This document shows positions 1-12,429 of a DNA stretch of 64,000 nucleotides, one piece after another. Both the position numbers and the translations under genes were made by a program. Source of the DNA: Eupeodes corollae (taxonomy: Eukaryota > Arthropoda > Insecta > Diptera > Syrphidae). The notes beneath the pieces are model-generated. The model was not told the DNA's origin. It was given only the letters and a program-made list of their open reading frames with translations, and ran no database searches. Each line of letters opens with the position of its first letter. Position 1 is the first letter of the stretch. Where the stretch lies: contig NC_079147.1 of NCBI RefSeq assembly GCF_945859685.1, forward strand, positions 230,264,765 through 230,328,764. Direction: 5' to 3'.

Positions 1-350
1 TTCAACCTGAACTTAGCTGATCTACATCTTGACAACGTACAAGACAACTGTGGTGATCATTACCGCCCGGCACCCAATGGGAGGCATGCGGAATCAATAA
101 TCGAGTAGAATTTTATGTTGGTAAAATATAATTTTCTGCCTTTGCCACTGTTCAGGAGTTGCAAAAGCATCGAAATTCTCGCTATGTGTCTCTCTAACTA
201 ACTTTTGTGCAAGGATTACATAGGTGATGAAAGAAGTTTTGTATCCCACTGATTTGGCAGTTATCTATACAAAATACGTACAAAAGCTTGAGTATAATTA
301 ATCGCATCTTTGGATCGGTGCTTCAACAACAAACTTACGAATGAAAAACT
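1..350. other. AT-rich stretch, nothing recognised
   Basis: No open frame or repeat that I can place. It precedes a CR1-like 3' tail and may be flanking or older repeat DNA. Confidence 0.3.
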
Positions 351-359
351 TTCAAACTG

Positions 360-650
360 ATTGGTTATAAAATCACCGTTGAATTATTTACGTCTTAAAC
401 AGCGCCGTAACATTTCTTGTCTCACTGTGATACTAACGCATCTAAGATTGCACACCAGTATATCCTCAAACCCAATTTCGGTCATATTGTCAAGTACAGA
501 GATTCGTTCCTTAGCCGTACTACGCGAATGTGGAATGCTTTACCAAACTCTATCTTTGCCAAACCAAACCTTCTCTGCCTTTCGTAAGACTCACACTGTG
601 TCTGGGCATTATAAGGGTAACAAAAATCGACTTCAAAAAAATATGTAACG
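360..650 (+). mobile_element. CR1-like LINE, 3' tail fragment
   Basis: This is the extreme C-terminal coding end of a non-LTR retrotransposon without RNase H. One frame reads YRDSFLSRTTRMWNALPNSI near 495-560, which closely matches the segments at about 28430 (+) and 53170 (-) that follow recognisable reverse transcriptase thumb sequence. It ends just after a motif resembling HCV, as the 28.6 kb copy does. Almost all of the element is missing (5' truncation), and frameshifts separate the pieces. Assignment to the CR1/Jockey-like group rests on the longer relatives in this window. Confidence 0.6.
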
Positions 651-659
651 AAAACTGTT

Positions 660-3265
660 TCGTTTTATTAAAAAGATATTTTTGACTTTCATTATTTCCA
701 AAGAAGTGCCACTTAAATATTATACCTAAAACGCACACTTTTAAGGCAGGTAAGGTTAAGGTCATATTACTATGTATGTATAATGTATATGGAATAATAT
801 TTGTTTACCTTAATGAAAATTTTAACAACCATTAAACTTTTTGTTACATTTCATTTGCGTGTAATCACTTTCTTTTTATTGTCGCATTTGATTCCTTGCC
901 TTCTTAACGGTGTATAAGTATACAACACCTTTTAAGTACTTCTTGGAATGGATATAAACGCTTTTACACCCATAAAACCTTGTTTTTCAATTGAATGTGG
1001 AAATTTCCAATTCACTTCACATTTTATTACACCGCACGCAGTAAACTTTTATTGTTTCTAGCCATGTGGCTTCCTTTCAAGTGTTTAAAAATACGTACAG
1101 TAAATATTTCTACATACCTACCGCTTCGTAAAATCTTCCGCGTATCGATTTTCTCTTTCATCTTCGTAACCTCAAATACGAGTACTTGAAACTTTAAAGC
1201 ACCGGAACCGGGTCGTACTTATCTCAAACCGCTTTCAATAATCGTTGCTGCAAACTGCAATGCATGACATAACAAATACAGAAATTCGTTCGTTTGGATG
1301 TTCTGTACATATTCCGTTACATAGTATAACCAACTTCAATTGCGAAACTCAAAACCAATAGCAGTAGCAGGTATAATTTGTCTACTGCCTAGGTGATAGG
1401 AAGCTTCCTCTCAAGCTCTTCTTGTTCTTTCCCGCACTATTCAGTTCAGCACAAGGATATGGTCTCCATTTTTTTTTTAATTGCCACTTAATGCCTTGTC
1501 TTCAATAATTGCAGTCGGAAGTGGAAGTCTCAGTCGGTCCCTATAGTATTGCAATCGATTATTTCTGAATGCAGCAGAGTGAACAACAAAAGGATACAAC
1601 CGAACCGACACAGGAAGACCGACAACGGGAGGGAGGCATCACACACAACCCACTTGTAAATGCACTTGCAGATTCTTTACGCCCAGCACTCATAGTGGTC
1701 ATAATTATAGCTTTCACTTGTGTAGCTTGTGTCCATTAAGCTTTTTGTGTGGAGCATCCTGTCTAAAAAGGATATAATTTCCAATTCACACAGTGCTGCA
1801 GTCAGTGCAGTATACAAAGGATTCTCATTGATGGCTTGGCGAGGCGAGAACTCGGTGCCACGAGTACAATGCACCCGCATACAACACTGCATTTTTGCAA
1901 AAGATATCCTGAAGAAGGATATGCATACATATACACACGTTACGTTATAGTGTTAGATGCTATTATAGTAAACAACTCACGTTCTGTTAGTTGTATCCTT
2001 CTATTTTTTTGTATTTAAATTGGTTCAAAAAGAAAATAAATAAAACAAAGCGGTGAGTGTAGCTAACCTGAAGTGCTTTTTCTCGAAAAGAATTCATGTG
2101 ACACGTGTAGGTGAAACTTTTAAGGATATCTTAAGATGATAAAACTGAGCTCTCTGCTTTCTTCTACACTCTGTATACCGTAATTAGAAACACACAATTT
2201 CGGAGATACTTTAACCTATAAAAGTCTGAACATACACACTCATAGTGTTATGTATAAGAACATAGAAAGGACGGTTGGTGTTGTTGCTGCTGGCAGGATC
2301 AAGATACGGAGGTCGAAATGGTGCCATTCCTCCTTCATATGATAGCAGTAGTGTCTTCAAGACGGAGCAGAAGGTTCCAATTTCTCATTAAGCAAATATA
2401 ATGGCATGTTGTGCAGTATACACGAGTATGTATGTATATGGATGTATTTGAGCAAACTATAGTTCATATGTAGGACATCAGATAATAACTGGAATTTTCT
2501 TCTATAACAAGGATAACACCATAATGATGATGTAAATATGTTACCTCAATTTGTTGCTCCCAAGGTGAGGCAGGCTACACAATAGTCTAGTGTAAGTATA
2601 AGGAAGGATATATATGTATGTATGTACGAGGTCACGCTGGTGTCGTTAATAACATGCCTGATGATGGTAAAAATCCGATGTCAAAAATATTTGTGCTAAT
2701 TGAAATTCAGTGAATAATAATTGGTAACATCAGTAAAATATTGATAGTTTTGTTCCGCAAATAATAACAGTTCTATAAGAGGTCATTATGAAATATACAT
2801 GTCACATGACACATCTTATTTGTGCCCTTGGGTTTTGAAAATATTAATCCACAATGTATTCCATAACATTAAAGCCGTCTGTGTAGGATTTAGAAAAAGT
2901 TGACATCATTGCTTTTATTACGACAACTGAGGACACTCGTCAGACCGAGGACTGAGAATATTTTTAGGAAATAAGGGAAACTCAGAAATTAGCTAGAAAT
3001 GAGTAGCAGCCAAAGAATTGTCTCCTAAAAAAGACTTGGAATTAATTTCAGGCATGAATCATTAATCGGAAACACTTATTTAAGTATTCAAGGATGAGCA
3101 GTTATATTTTTTTTCTCAGAGTTCCAATAATGGTCAACGAAAGGTTTGCTTTCTCCAAGGCCATGAAATTATTAAAAATACGGTCACTAACATTACGATT
3201 GTTTATGGTGATTTTTTAAAAGCTATAAGAAAAGTTTTCTCCAAAAAAAAATTAAATTCAGAACA
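660..3265. other. No gene recognised
   Basis: AT-rich DNA with short open frames only. There is a small TATG-type microsatellite near 2610-2630. I see no protein similarity and no clear repeat boundaries; it is probably intergenic or intronic. Confidence 0.35.
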
Positions 3266-3272
3266 CTTACTT

Positions 3273-6200
3273 ACTTAAGGCGGCGCAACAGTCCGGGCGG
3301 ACCTGGGCCTCAACCGACATGAATCTCCAGCCAGCTCGGTCCCTAGCTAGCTGTCTCCAGTTTCACACGCCAAGTTGGTTGAGGTCCTCTCCCACCTGGG
3401 TGCGCCACCTGAGTCGCGGTCTTCCTCTACTGCGCCGTCCCTTGGGATTGGATTCGAAGACCTTCCGGGATGAAGCGTTGATGTCTATTTGCTCACATGA
3501 CCTAGACATCTTAGTCGTTGGACTTTAATTCCGCCAACATGGTCAGTGTTGCTGTACAGCCCATACAGTTCGTCGTTATATCTTCTCCTCCATTCTCCAT
3601 CTATGCGTACGGGACCGAAAATCACCCGAAGAATTTTTATCTCGAAGCATCCTAAGACGCTCTCATCTTTTTTTTGACAGGGTCCAACCCTCAGCGCCAT
3701 AAATGAGAACCGGGATGATGAGTGTCTTATAGATGGTGATTTTACATGTTCGAGAGAGGGCTTTACTTCTCAATTGCCTTCTAACTCCAAAGAAGCAGCG
3801 ATTTGCAAGAGTTATTCTTCGTTTGATTTCAGCGCTGGTGTTGTTGTCTGCATTAATAGCGGTGCCTAGGTAGACAAAGTCCTTAACTACCTCAAAGTTA
3901 TAGCTGTCCATGGTGACGTTTTGTCCAATACGTCGTCGTTCAGTGTCCTTTTTTGATGACAGCATATACTTGGTCTTGCCCTCATTCACCACTAAACCCA
4001 TCTTCTTCGCTTCCGTCGCAATGCTCAAAAACGCTCCTCTGACATCACGCTTTGATCTTCAAATTATGTCAATATCATCTGCATATCCGAGTAATTGCAT
4101 GGACCTTTGGAAGATTGTGCCTCTAGTGTTGACGGTTGAGTTTTGCACAATTCTTTCCAGAACGATGTTGAGGAAGTCGCATGACAGTGCATCGCCTTGT
4201 CTAAAACCTTTTTTGACATCATACACATCGGTGAGATCTTTTCCGACCTTGATAGAGCAGCGTGCATTCTCCATCGTCATTCTGAACAAACGGATAAGTT
4301 TGACAGGGATGCCAAAACTAGACATTGCTCTGTAGAGCTCTTCCCTACAGACGCTGTCATACGCGGCTTTGAAATCAATAAAGAGATGGTGGGTATCGAT
4401 TTGAAGCTCCTGGGTTTTTTCCAAGATCTGCCGTAGTGTGAATATTGGGTCGATAGTGGACTTTTCTGGTCTGAAGCCACAATGATAATGTTGTTGACGA
4501 ACGGATTCAGAAGGTCTTATATGCAATGTTCAGAAGACTGATGCCTTTGTAGTTGGTGCAGTTTAGAGGGTCTCCTTTCTTAAGTATCGGGCATACTATG
4601 CTGAGATTCCACTCATTCTTCCGGCCATATTTTGCAGATGAGTTGGTGCATGCTCCCTACCAAGTCATCGCCTGCTGCTTTGAATAGTTCGGCAGCGATG
4701 ACGTCAGCTCCATCAGCTTTGTTTGACTTCAGTTAAGATATAGCTTTCTCCACTTCGTAAAGGTTGGGTAGGCGGAATTGTTGATCTACGTCGCCGAGGT
4801 TGAGTGGTTCTGTCTCCCTTACAGCGAAATTCTTTCGTCATCGCCGTTATATAATGTGGAGAAGTGATCTATCCATATTCTCAACATCGACTGCTGTTCT
4901 ACAACGTTGTTCCCTGATCGTTTTTACAGACTTCGGTGCGTGGCTGGTACCCTTGGGAGGGTTTTTTTAACTTTTGGTAAAATTTACGAACCTCATTCCT
5001 GTTGTGAAATCATTCAATCTCCTCGATCGCGCGCTTCTCATGCTCTCTTTTTTTCCATCTAAAGAGCCGGTGTTCCTCTCTCCTCTTCTGCTCGTAGAGC
5101 TCTCAAGAAGCTCTTGTCCTCCTCTGCAACGCCGTTTTGTATGAATGTTGTTTTGCTGCGGGCGCTAGCCGACATTAATCGTCAAACCAGGGGTTTCGCT
5201 GTGGTGGCCGTTTGAAACCTAGCACCTTAGAGGTGGCATCTCTGATGGCTGCAAGGCAATGTTGCCACTGGTTTTCAATGCTTAATGCAGGCAGCATAGG
5301 ACCCCTTAAGAGCTTATTAGAGACTCGATCGGAAAAGAACATGGCAGTCTCTTGCTATTGTAGCCGTCGAATATTTTTACAGTACTTTCTTGTTTTGGCT
5401 TGGATCGGGATATACGTAGCCTAACCTAGGCTACAACAAGGTAGTGGTCCGACTCAATGTTGACCTCTAGGAATGTTCGGATATCCTGGATACTGGAGAA
5501 ATGTTGTGCGTCGATCGCAATGTGTTCAATCTGGTTGACGGTTAATTGATCAGGAGATTTCCATGTCCCCTTGTGGATATTGAGATGTGTGAACTGCGTA
5601 CTAAGTTCCAGAACTACTTGCTTCGAAATCGATCAGCCTGAATCCGTTGTCGGAGGTGGTGTCGTGCAGGCTGCATCTCCCGATTGTGCCACCCAAGTTG
5701 TCTTTTCTTCCTAGCTTGGCATTAAAATCTGCTAGGACAGTTTTAATGTCATAGCAGGGGCACTGCTCATATGTCTTGTTCAAGAGATCGAAGAATATGT
5801 CTTTGGTGTTTTCATTTTTCTCTTCTGTAGCCTTGATGCGGATTGTCGTGATGCGCTTGCTCACACTGTTAAAACTTTAGACTTTTTGCCTTAGTCTAGT
5901 TCCAACAACGAATCCACACTCAAATAGACGCTGTCTTTGTTCTCGGTAGCAGTCGTTGTAGTTTACATCGCAGTCTTTTAGTTGTCGTTTGCCCGGTCCA
6001 TCCCATCGCACTTCTTGGATGGAGGTAATATCTGCCTTGCAGCAGTTTAGGGCTTCCTCTAATTGTTCAGCTGCACGTGATCTGTTAAGGGACCAAACAT
6101 TCCACGTACAGACCCGAAGTTTGTTGTCCTTATTTCCGTCCGTATCCGAGGCTTGTTGGTGCTTCGCAACTAAATGCATTGTTTACGTGGCTAAAAGTCA

Positions 6201-6570
6201 CTCCAAGGACGGAGAGCCGGATAAACCGCTTCTTACAGGCCTGGGCTCCGAATATGTCGAAGAAGCCCTATAAGGTGTTCACTAAGTAGTTCAACCTTAC
6301 TGGAACTGTAGACGCCACCGTTGATTCCAACTCGAGAAATCGTTCGCTGCCGTCTGGATAAGAGTGGTGCCTTAGTGGAAACCCCTCTCCGCCTCTCTCT
6401 CGTTTGCTGCCACTTTCCACTGGGGTTGGAACCCAATCTCCAGTTGAAGTACTAGTCACCCGATCTTCACCGCGGTGACGTGAGAGTAGGAGTTGATAGA
6501 CAGAGGTGGGTTTTGAGAAAAACCTGTGGACGCTTTTGTCCTCTTGAATGCAGATCATGTCAAACATATG
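3273..6570 (-). mobile_element. RTE family A non-LTR retrotransposon, near full-length, inactivated
   Basis: Read on the minus strand from ~6570, it carries a short upstream frame (6268-6567, MICIQEDKSVHRFF), then an APE-type endonuclease (WNVWSLNRS near 6110; VLADFNAKLG near 5720) and a reverse transcriptase. The RT shows FIDFKAAYDS near 4370, GFRQGDALSC near 4200, YADDIDII near 4070 and the thumb/C-terminus down to ~3490. The 3' end is an AAGT-type repeat tail (3273-3285 on the plus strand). The coding region is broken by frameshifts and stops (frames 5877-6179, 5601-5864, 4059-4526, 3663-4028, 3485-3700). It is the same family as the copies at 22.1 and 61.4 kb. RTE assignment rests on domain order, the single EN-RT frame and the repeat tail. 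Confidence 0.88.
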
Positions 6571-6775
6571 TTTATAGCCAGGTCATTTTTTAACCGAGCC
6601 TGTTTTAATACATGAAGGTATTTCATAACCTCGACTTTATTTCAAGTAAGGTTATTTTCTAACCCATGTAATTTCTTTTCTTAGTTTAGAATATTTTATA
6701 ACCGGTCTATCTTATAACCCAGGTTGTTTTTTAATCAAGTTTATTTTATAACCAAGGGTTTTTTCGTGACCGAGC
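6565..6775. repeat. Degenerate short tandem repeat, TTTATAACC-type unit
   Basis: Variants of TTTTATAACC and TTTTTAACC recur about every 20-25 bases between the 5' end of the RTE copy and ~6775. Units are diverged and vary in length. No coding content. Confidence 0.5.
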
Positions 6776-6799
6776 AGCATTACAGTCTCGAATCAACAC

Positions 6800-7500
6800 G
6801 CCTATCCTACTTACTAACTTACTTAGGTACTCAGACCTTTTAAGTCCTTTGGGAACCCTTAAGGGGCATAAGGCCTCTACTACGCATACGTGCCATCGTG
6901 TACGGTTTCCGGAGATCGGATTCCACTACATTGCTTGGCCTGCAATGCAGTCGTTACCTTTTCGAAGCGTATGCCTTCGCCTTCGTATTGTAGCGTCTAT
7001 GGGTTTCTGGCCTTAATTATATGAAGGACCTCATTTGATGTACGGTTTGGCCAGAAAATCATTAGGATGTTACGAAGACATCTATTCACGAACGTTTACA
7101 GCTTTCTTGTTATGGCTGAAGTATCCTTCCAGAAGCACAGATTCGACTTTTGTGCGAAACAATCGTCCTTAAGCTGGTACAGTTATTCCTCCAAATTCTC
7201 GACAAAATACCGAACGTAGATGACGTCTTGTTCGTTTTCGCCTTCGATGGAGCCGATATTCCCAAGGTTCTGAAAGCTCTCCACTTTTTCCGTTGCGAGG
7301 AAATATTTATTGGAAAGGTTGGTCGGGTTCCGAGACTTATCGTTTTTGTTTTGCCGGAATTAATTTTCAGCCCCACAATTTCTGCTTTTCTCTCCACACG
7401 CATAAAGACTAAAGTCATTAGTACTATCAGATCCATCTTATGGTGAGGAATATCAAAAAAGTCATTTGAGGTATAATTACTAGTAGAAGACAACAGGAAA
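6800..7500 (-). mobile_element. RTE-type LINE relic (second lineage), RT C-terminus and tail
   Basis: On the minus strand, 7110-7493 encodes a piece of reverse transcriptase including VGLKINSGKTKTISLGTR, the typical residues after the YADD region. A degraded stretch follows that still shows a motif like HTLRKGNDCIAGQAM and ends with PKGLKRSEYLSKLVSK. The 3' end has an AAGT-like tail near 6810. Sequence and C-terminus differ from family A, so it is a different RTE lineage. It is 5'-truncated and multiply frameshifted. Confidence 0.65.
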
Positions 7501-7519
7501 GGCCGCGCGCTGGAAGAAT

Positions 7520-7980
7520 GGCGTAGACCAGAACGCCCAGAGCCTTGTAGTGCGCAGCACCCAAGATAGGTTGAAAAGCGTGTCAGAAGGGGCCTGGACC
7601 GTATTCCGGTTGGGACAACGATTATGGTTTTTTAATCATGTCTAAAAGGTGCGATTTTTCAAGAAGCAGTTATGCAATCTTATACAAAGAACTAGCTGCG
7701 CCCCAGGGTGTTAATCACATGCTTTATGTTATAACAAGAACAAATTTGGTTAGCATAAAAAAGATTATAGTGAACCAACTTTAAATTTCTTTAAGAACTA
7801 TTAAAGAAAAACAATTCTGTTGAATATTAAGAAAAGCAAAAATTTAACCGTTTCCGCGGCACACTTAGTGAAAGCTCTTGAAAAGGAAAAAATTCTCGCT
7901 TTTGAAACATTTTTTATTGGCTTCACTCTTATCAACACAATGTATTACACCACGTGTCAGGTCACAAAAAAAACCTGGCC
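7520..7980. other. No gene recognised
   Basis: AT-rich DNA between two LINE relics. The first ~120 bases are GC-richer and may belong to the neighbouring RTE relic. No readable frame. Confidence 0.3.
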
Positions 7981-7984
7981 TACA

Positions 7985-8370
7985 CTAGATTTTACGTGAT
8001 CAAGTTGCTTGCTACCTCTAAGCAGATCGCATATAATCTCGATAACAGGTGGCATAACCGGACACTGTCTAATAGGAAAGCACGCCAAGCGGCTAGGTGT
8101 ATTCTCAATTGACTTCTGCAAAGGCTCTATGCACGAGGAGGAGCAGGAAACGGTTTTTTACCTTCTCTGTACGTGTCCTGCTCTAGCTCAAAAACGCAAG
8201 AATTACCTAGGAAAATTCTTCTATAACGATCTATACGATCTGAATCAAACTCGTTCCATTGAGCTTAAGAGGAAGCCTCAAGATTCATGTGGTATCACAA
8301 TGGGCCATTAAACTGGCCTAAGTGTCTTTTCCATCACCGACAGCCACTTTAACTTAACCTTACCTAACCT
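7985..8370 (+). mobile_element. R1/Jockey-group LINE 3' end fragment with AACCT tail
   Basis: The 8009-8311 frame encodes the C-terminus of a non-LTR retrotransposon. It has ITGHCLIGKHAKRLGV and a cysteine/histidine segment ending LLCTCPALAQKR, typical of the zinc-knuckle-like C-terminus of R1/LOA/Jockey-group pol proteins. After the stop, a conserved 3' UTR (TCACAATGGGCCAT) runs into a tail of AACCT-like units near 8350-8370. A related fragment lies at 34.48-34.87 kb. It is severely 5'-truncated. Confidence 0.7.
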
Positions 8371-8379
8371 CCGCTCTTA

Positions 8380-9480
8380 TTAGTTTTAATGATGTTATAT
8401 AGCCTCTTTTAATGAATGAGCTATTTAGCCTTGAAAGAAATTTGTCATATCGTATCAGTAGTTCCTGAGATTAGCGTGTTCAAACATACAAACAAACAAA
8501 CTCTTCAAAAAAAACGATAGTGTTTCATGTTAGTGCTGAAACATAATATTGTATTATTTTAAAAACTGCTTAAAATGTTTACTATTTCATAAAGATCCTC
8601 CTTGAAAAAAATTTAATATGATAAATTCAAAAATACATAGGTACTTGTCAAATCTTAAGAATTTAGAAATACGTAGACTTGCAAGTGAAAATCATTATGT
8701 CTTCCTTCTCAGGGGCTCATTGCGTGTTTATACACATACATAGACTTATTTCACGGTTTATGTTTTATGTGTGTGCTGTACACGAGAATATTAAAATTGA
8801 ATCCCTTTTGGATTGTTGTTATGTACCTATCTAAAGCTATGTATCCTTTAGCTTGGGAGTTAGATTCATTTGAAAATACCCCATATCCTGCGTCCTGCCT
8901 TTTCAAGTGTCTTTATTTGCAACAAAAAAAAAAAACCTAAAGCAAACAAAATATTGCTTAACAATTCAGGGCGCAGAAAAAGTGTTTATAGGTATGGAAA
9001 AATATTTGTTGGTAAAATATTAATTAAATAGCTGTTGAAAAATATTCCATAAAGTCCTCGAGTGGCTTAACTCTCTAGTGAGCTTTTAATCAGCGTTTGT
9101 TGTTTCTTTTTTTAAATTTTCATGGAATTAAAAGAAAAAGTTCAATGTGTATCCATTTTACAGTTGTTTTTGTTGTTGTTGGAAGAGCTGGGAATATATT
9201 AATAAATTAGCTGAATGCAAATCAACTTGGGAAAAACTGTCCTAATTAAAAATACGTGTTTTTATTTGTAAGTTTTCATTTATTTATTGTTTAATTATTT
9301 TTTTCTGACCTTATTAAAACTTTTTGAGGTATACATAGGCTTAAAGAATGAGAATTTTTGATAAAGGAATCAATTAATGATTATGTAAAGAAGATTGTAT
9401 ACTGTTCAAATTGGAAAACCATGGATTCCCCCACCATATAACTTTCAAGTTAACTTTTCAATTAAAGAAATTGCTCCTCA
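8380..9480. other. No gene recognised
   Basis: AT-rich sequence with homopolymer runs and no supported coding region or repeat boundary. Confidence 0.3.
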
Positions 9481-9484
9481 GGGA

Positions 9485-9545
9485 ACCCTTTAGGGATACG
9501 AGAAAGCCAACTGAGACGGTCTCAATAATTATTTTAGGATCTTTT
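9485..9545. repeat. Short shared repeat block (GACGGTCTCAATAATT)
   Basis: The block around GACGGTCTCAATAATT followed by an ATCTTT motif recurs at about 21360-21425. It also shares the preceding ACGA-AAA-AACT context. It borders the 3' end of the RTE element on its right and may be a repeat end or an old insertion target. Confidence 0.45.
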
Positions 9546-12400
9546 TTTATCATCATCAGGTCCTCTAACCGCGTACGGTCTGCTCCTTCGATCTGCTCCT
9601 TAATACCTTAACTGTGGCCACGTCTTTCTTTGGGAGTTAGCTTCTGATAGAACTGTAGATTTCCATGTTATTCTTAGTCTTCCAACCCGCCGTGACCCCT
9701 GAGGATTCCATTCAAAGGACTGCTTCGCAATATCATCGTTTGGTTTCCTCAGTGTGTGACCAATCCATTGCCATTTGAGCTTTCTGATGTCGATGTCCAA
9801 GCGCCTCTGACCTGTCCTACGCCACAATTTCTAGTTAGATATTGTTTATGGCCAGCGAATTTTAAGGATGTGACGCAGACAGCGGTTCACAAAAGCCTGC
9901 GATTTTCTCGAGATGGTGACCGAGGCTTTCCATGTTTCACAAGCATATAATAGCACGGATTTCACATTGGATTCGAAGAATCTCAGTTTAGTGCGTAAGG
10001 AGACTTGACTGGACTTTTAAATTTGGGACAGAGCACCAAAGGCAACGCAAGTTTTATTTTTTCTGCTTTTTAAGTCCAGATCCGTACCACCCTTTGCTGA
10101 TACAATTCTTCCAAGATAATTCATGTGTTCAACCTCTTCAACAGGCGTGTCATGCAGAATAATACGATGTTGTGTTGGGGGCCTGTTAGCATTATTTTTG
10201 TCTTTTTTCTATTCATTTTAAGACCGCACGATTCTCCTTTAACCCGTAAAATTTGACACATCTCGTTCAGCCCACTGATGTTATTTGCCATGAGACATAT
10301 ATCAACGGCATAGTCTAAATGGCTAAGCCTTTCAAACGTTCTCCATTGAATACCTTGCCTCTCAGTTGTACCGACGCTGGCCGTCAGAACATCATCTATA
10401 GCCATAAAAAATCCCCTTGTCTCACACCCTGACGCATTTCGAAAGAGTCAGATAGCTGCAACACGAAACACCTTGCATTGTTGTAGGACTCCTCTCCCAA
10501 GAAGTGATCTCCATATATATTTTCGGTGAACTCGGTCATAGGCCTTCTCAAAATCTACAAACATGAGGTTTAGCGGTGTTTGAAATTCTGCAGACTGCTC
10601 AAGAGCAATGCTTAAGTAGTGTAGTCTCAATTCTAGCCTTTATTCGTTCGAGGATTAAAGTTGCCATTAGCTTTGGGAAAACGGACAAAACGGTAATACC
10701 ACGTCAATTGTTGCAGTTATTGAGATCACCTTTTTTTGGCACCTTAACAATCACTCGATTTTTCCATTCCCTGGGAAAGGTTTTGTTTTCCCAAAAAGAT
10801 TGTATAAGCGTATGGAAGATACTAGCTGCTGTGGCGAAATCAGCTTCCAGGAATACCGCTGGTACTCCGTCAAGTCCGGTTGCTTTGTTGTTTTTGAAGA
10901 GATTAATCGCTTTTTCAATTTCCGCTACTGAAGAGGGTTCGTTGTCAATAGCCTTGCAGGATCTGCGCATTTCGTTAAGTTGGGGGCAATTTAGCAGTCT
11001 GTTCAACGGGGTCCTCATTTAACAGGGCCCAAAATGGATCCGTAAACCTGCGAAGTTGATCTTCAATTCATATTAATAGTGTCCCATCTACATCCATTAC
11101 AGGATGATTGTTGTTACTTTTTTCCCGACAACTTCTTTGGCTATTTGGTACAATTATGGGATATCTCCTCTTCTTGCAGTGTTTTCAGCATTATCGACGA
11201 GTTCATCTATCCTCACCCTCCTGTCACGTCTTACACAATGATAGACCATCTTGTGTGCAATCCGATATTCGTTTCGCAATTCAGCCTTTCGTTGAGCGTC
11301 TGTCTCGGCGTTTATTTGCAGCTTCAACGATTTACGAAGTCGATTTTTTCCCAGGTGTCTTGGGATATCTAAGAGTCACTAACTATCGTACACCTAGGTA
11401 CAGTCTCGGATCCAGCCTCCATAAAAACACTTTTAATTTCACCCAACATCTCGTGAACATCAGAGTCAAAACTCACATTTAATGACGAAGCTCTGTAGTT
11501 AAGGGTGTTGATAAAGCTACGACTTATTTTGGGATCACTTAAAGCATTCGTATTGAATTTTGGATTTCTTTCTGCATTCTGCGATTGCCTTAATACAGCC
11601 GCTGTTTTTAATTTGAGACTCAGGACAACCATTTCTTATATTTCGGACATCACACATAGACTTCCTCCATCGCTGCTGAATCATGATGTGATCAATTTGA
11701 TTTTCGGTATGACCATCTGGGTGCACCCATGTGACTTTGTTGCACGTCTTATGTTTAAATACAGTCCCACCAATTACAAGAAGATTTTCGTTACAAAAGT
11801 CGACAAGCATGTCACCATTTTCATTACGTGACCAGAAGCCATTTTTTATCGTAACTCGTTCCAGACCGTAATTGTCTGCACCGACTTGAGCGTTGAGGTC
11901 TCCCATGACGATTATGATATCGGCTCTCGGAACACTGCTGTAAACCGAGTTAAGATGAGTGTAGAACGCGGTTTTGTCTTGCATAACACTGAACGATTGT
12001 GGAGTTGCGAATTTTTGGGTGGAACCTTGCATTCATTATTCTTTCAGATATTAGCGCCCAGGAAATAAGACTCCAACACCATGCAGCCTTTGGCCACCCT
12101 CTCTTTCATCCTCTCCGGAGTACAACATTCTAGTTTGCCCAGTGTCAGCTCTGTATTCAGTTCTTCCTCTCCACTTTGTTTCACTAACGCCCAGGATACC
12201 GATCTTAAGACGAAGCATTTCGAGTTATAGCTGTTCGTATCTTTCTTCGAACGTTCCAAGCTCCGATTTTTGTACTTATACCATAGCCAAAAGGATCCAT
12301 TTCATTTCTTGAAAGACTTTGTAGTGAATTTTTCCACCGTATAACCGACCCGACGGACTGACTATAATTCCGATTGTTTTTAAACAATATTGGATTTCCG
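9545..12400 (-). mobile_element. RTE (BovB/CFDP2-like) non-LTR retrotransposon, inactivated
   Basis: Minus-strand reading starts near 12390 with KIGAWNVRRKIRTA (endonuclease start). It continues through VMGDLNAQVGADNYGLERV (~11900) and NQIDHIMIQQRWRKSMCDVR (~11660), a textbook RTE endonuclease. RT follows: NNKATGLDGVPAVFL (~10870), LMFVDFEKAYDRVHRKYIW (~10540) and a YADD-region relic (HLDYAVDICLMA, ~10310) with the second aspartate box degraded. The C-terminus WQWIGHTLRKPND (~9770) and NPQGSRRVGRLRITW ends near 9590. Frames are broken at several places (12044-12259, 11535-12032, 10704-11018, 10448-10630, 10121-10405, 9600-9827). It is a distinct family from RTE A, with a different tail. Confidence 0.85.
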
Positions 12401-12429
12401 AGTCCAATATTGTCGAAGATCGAACGCGA

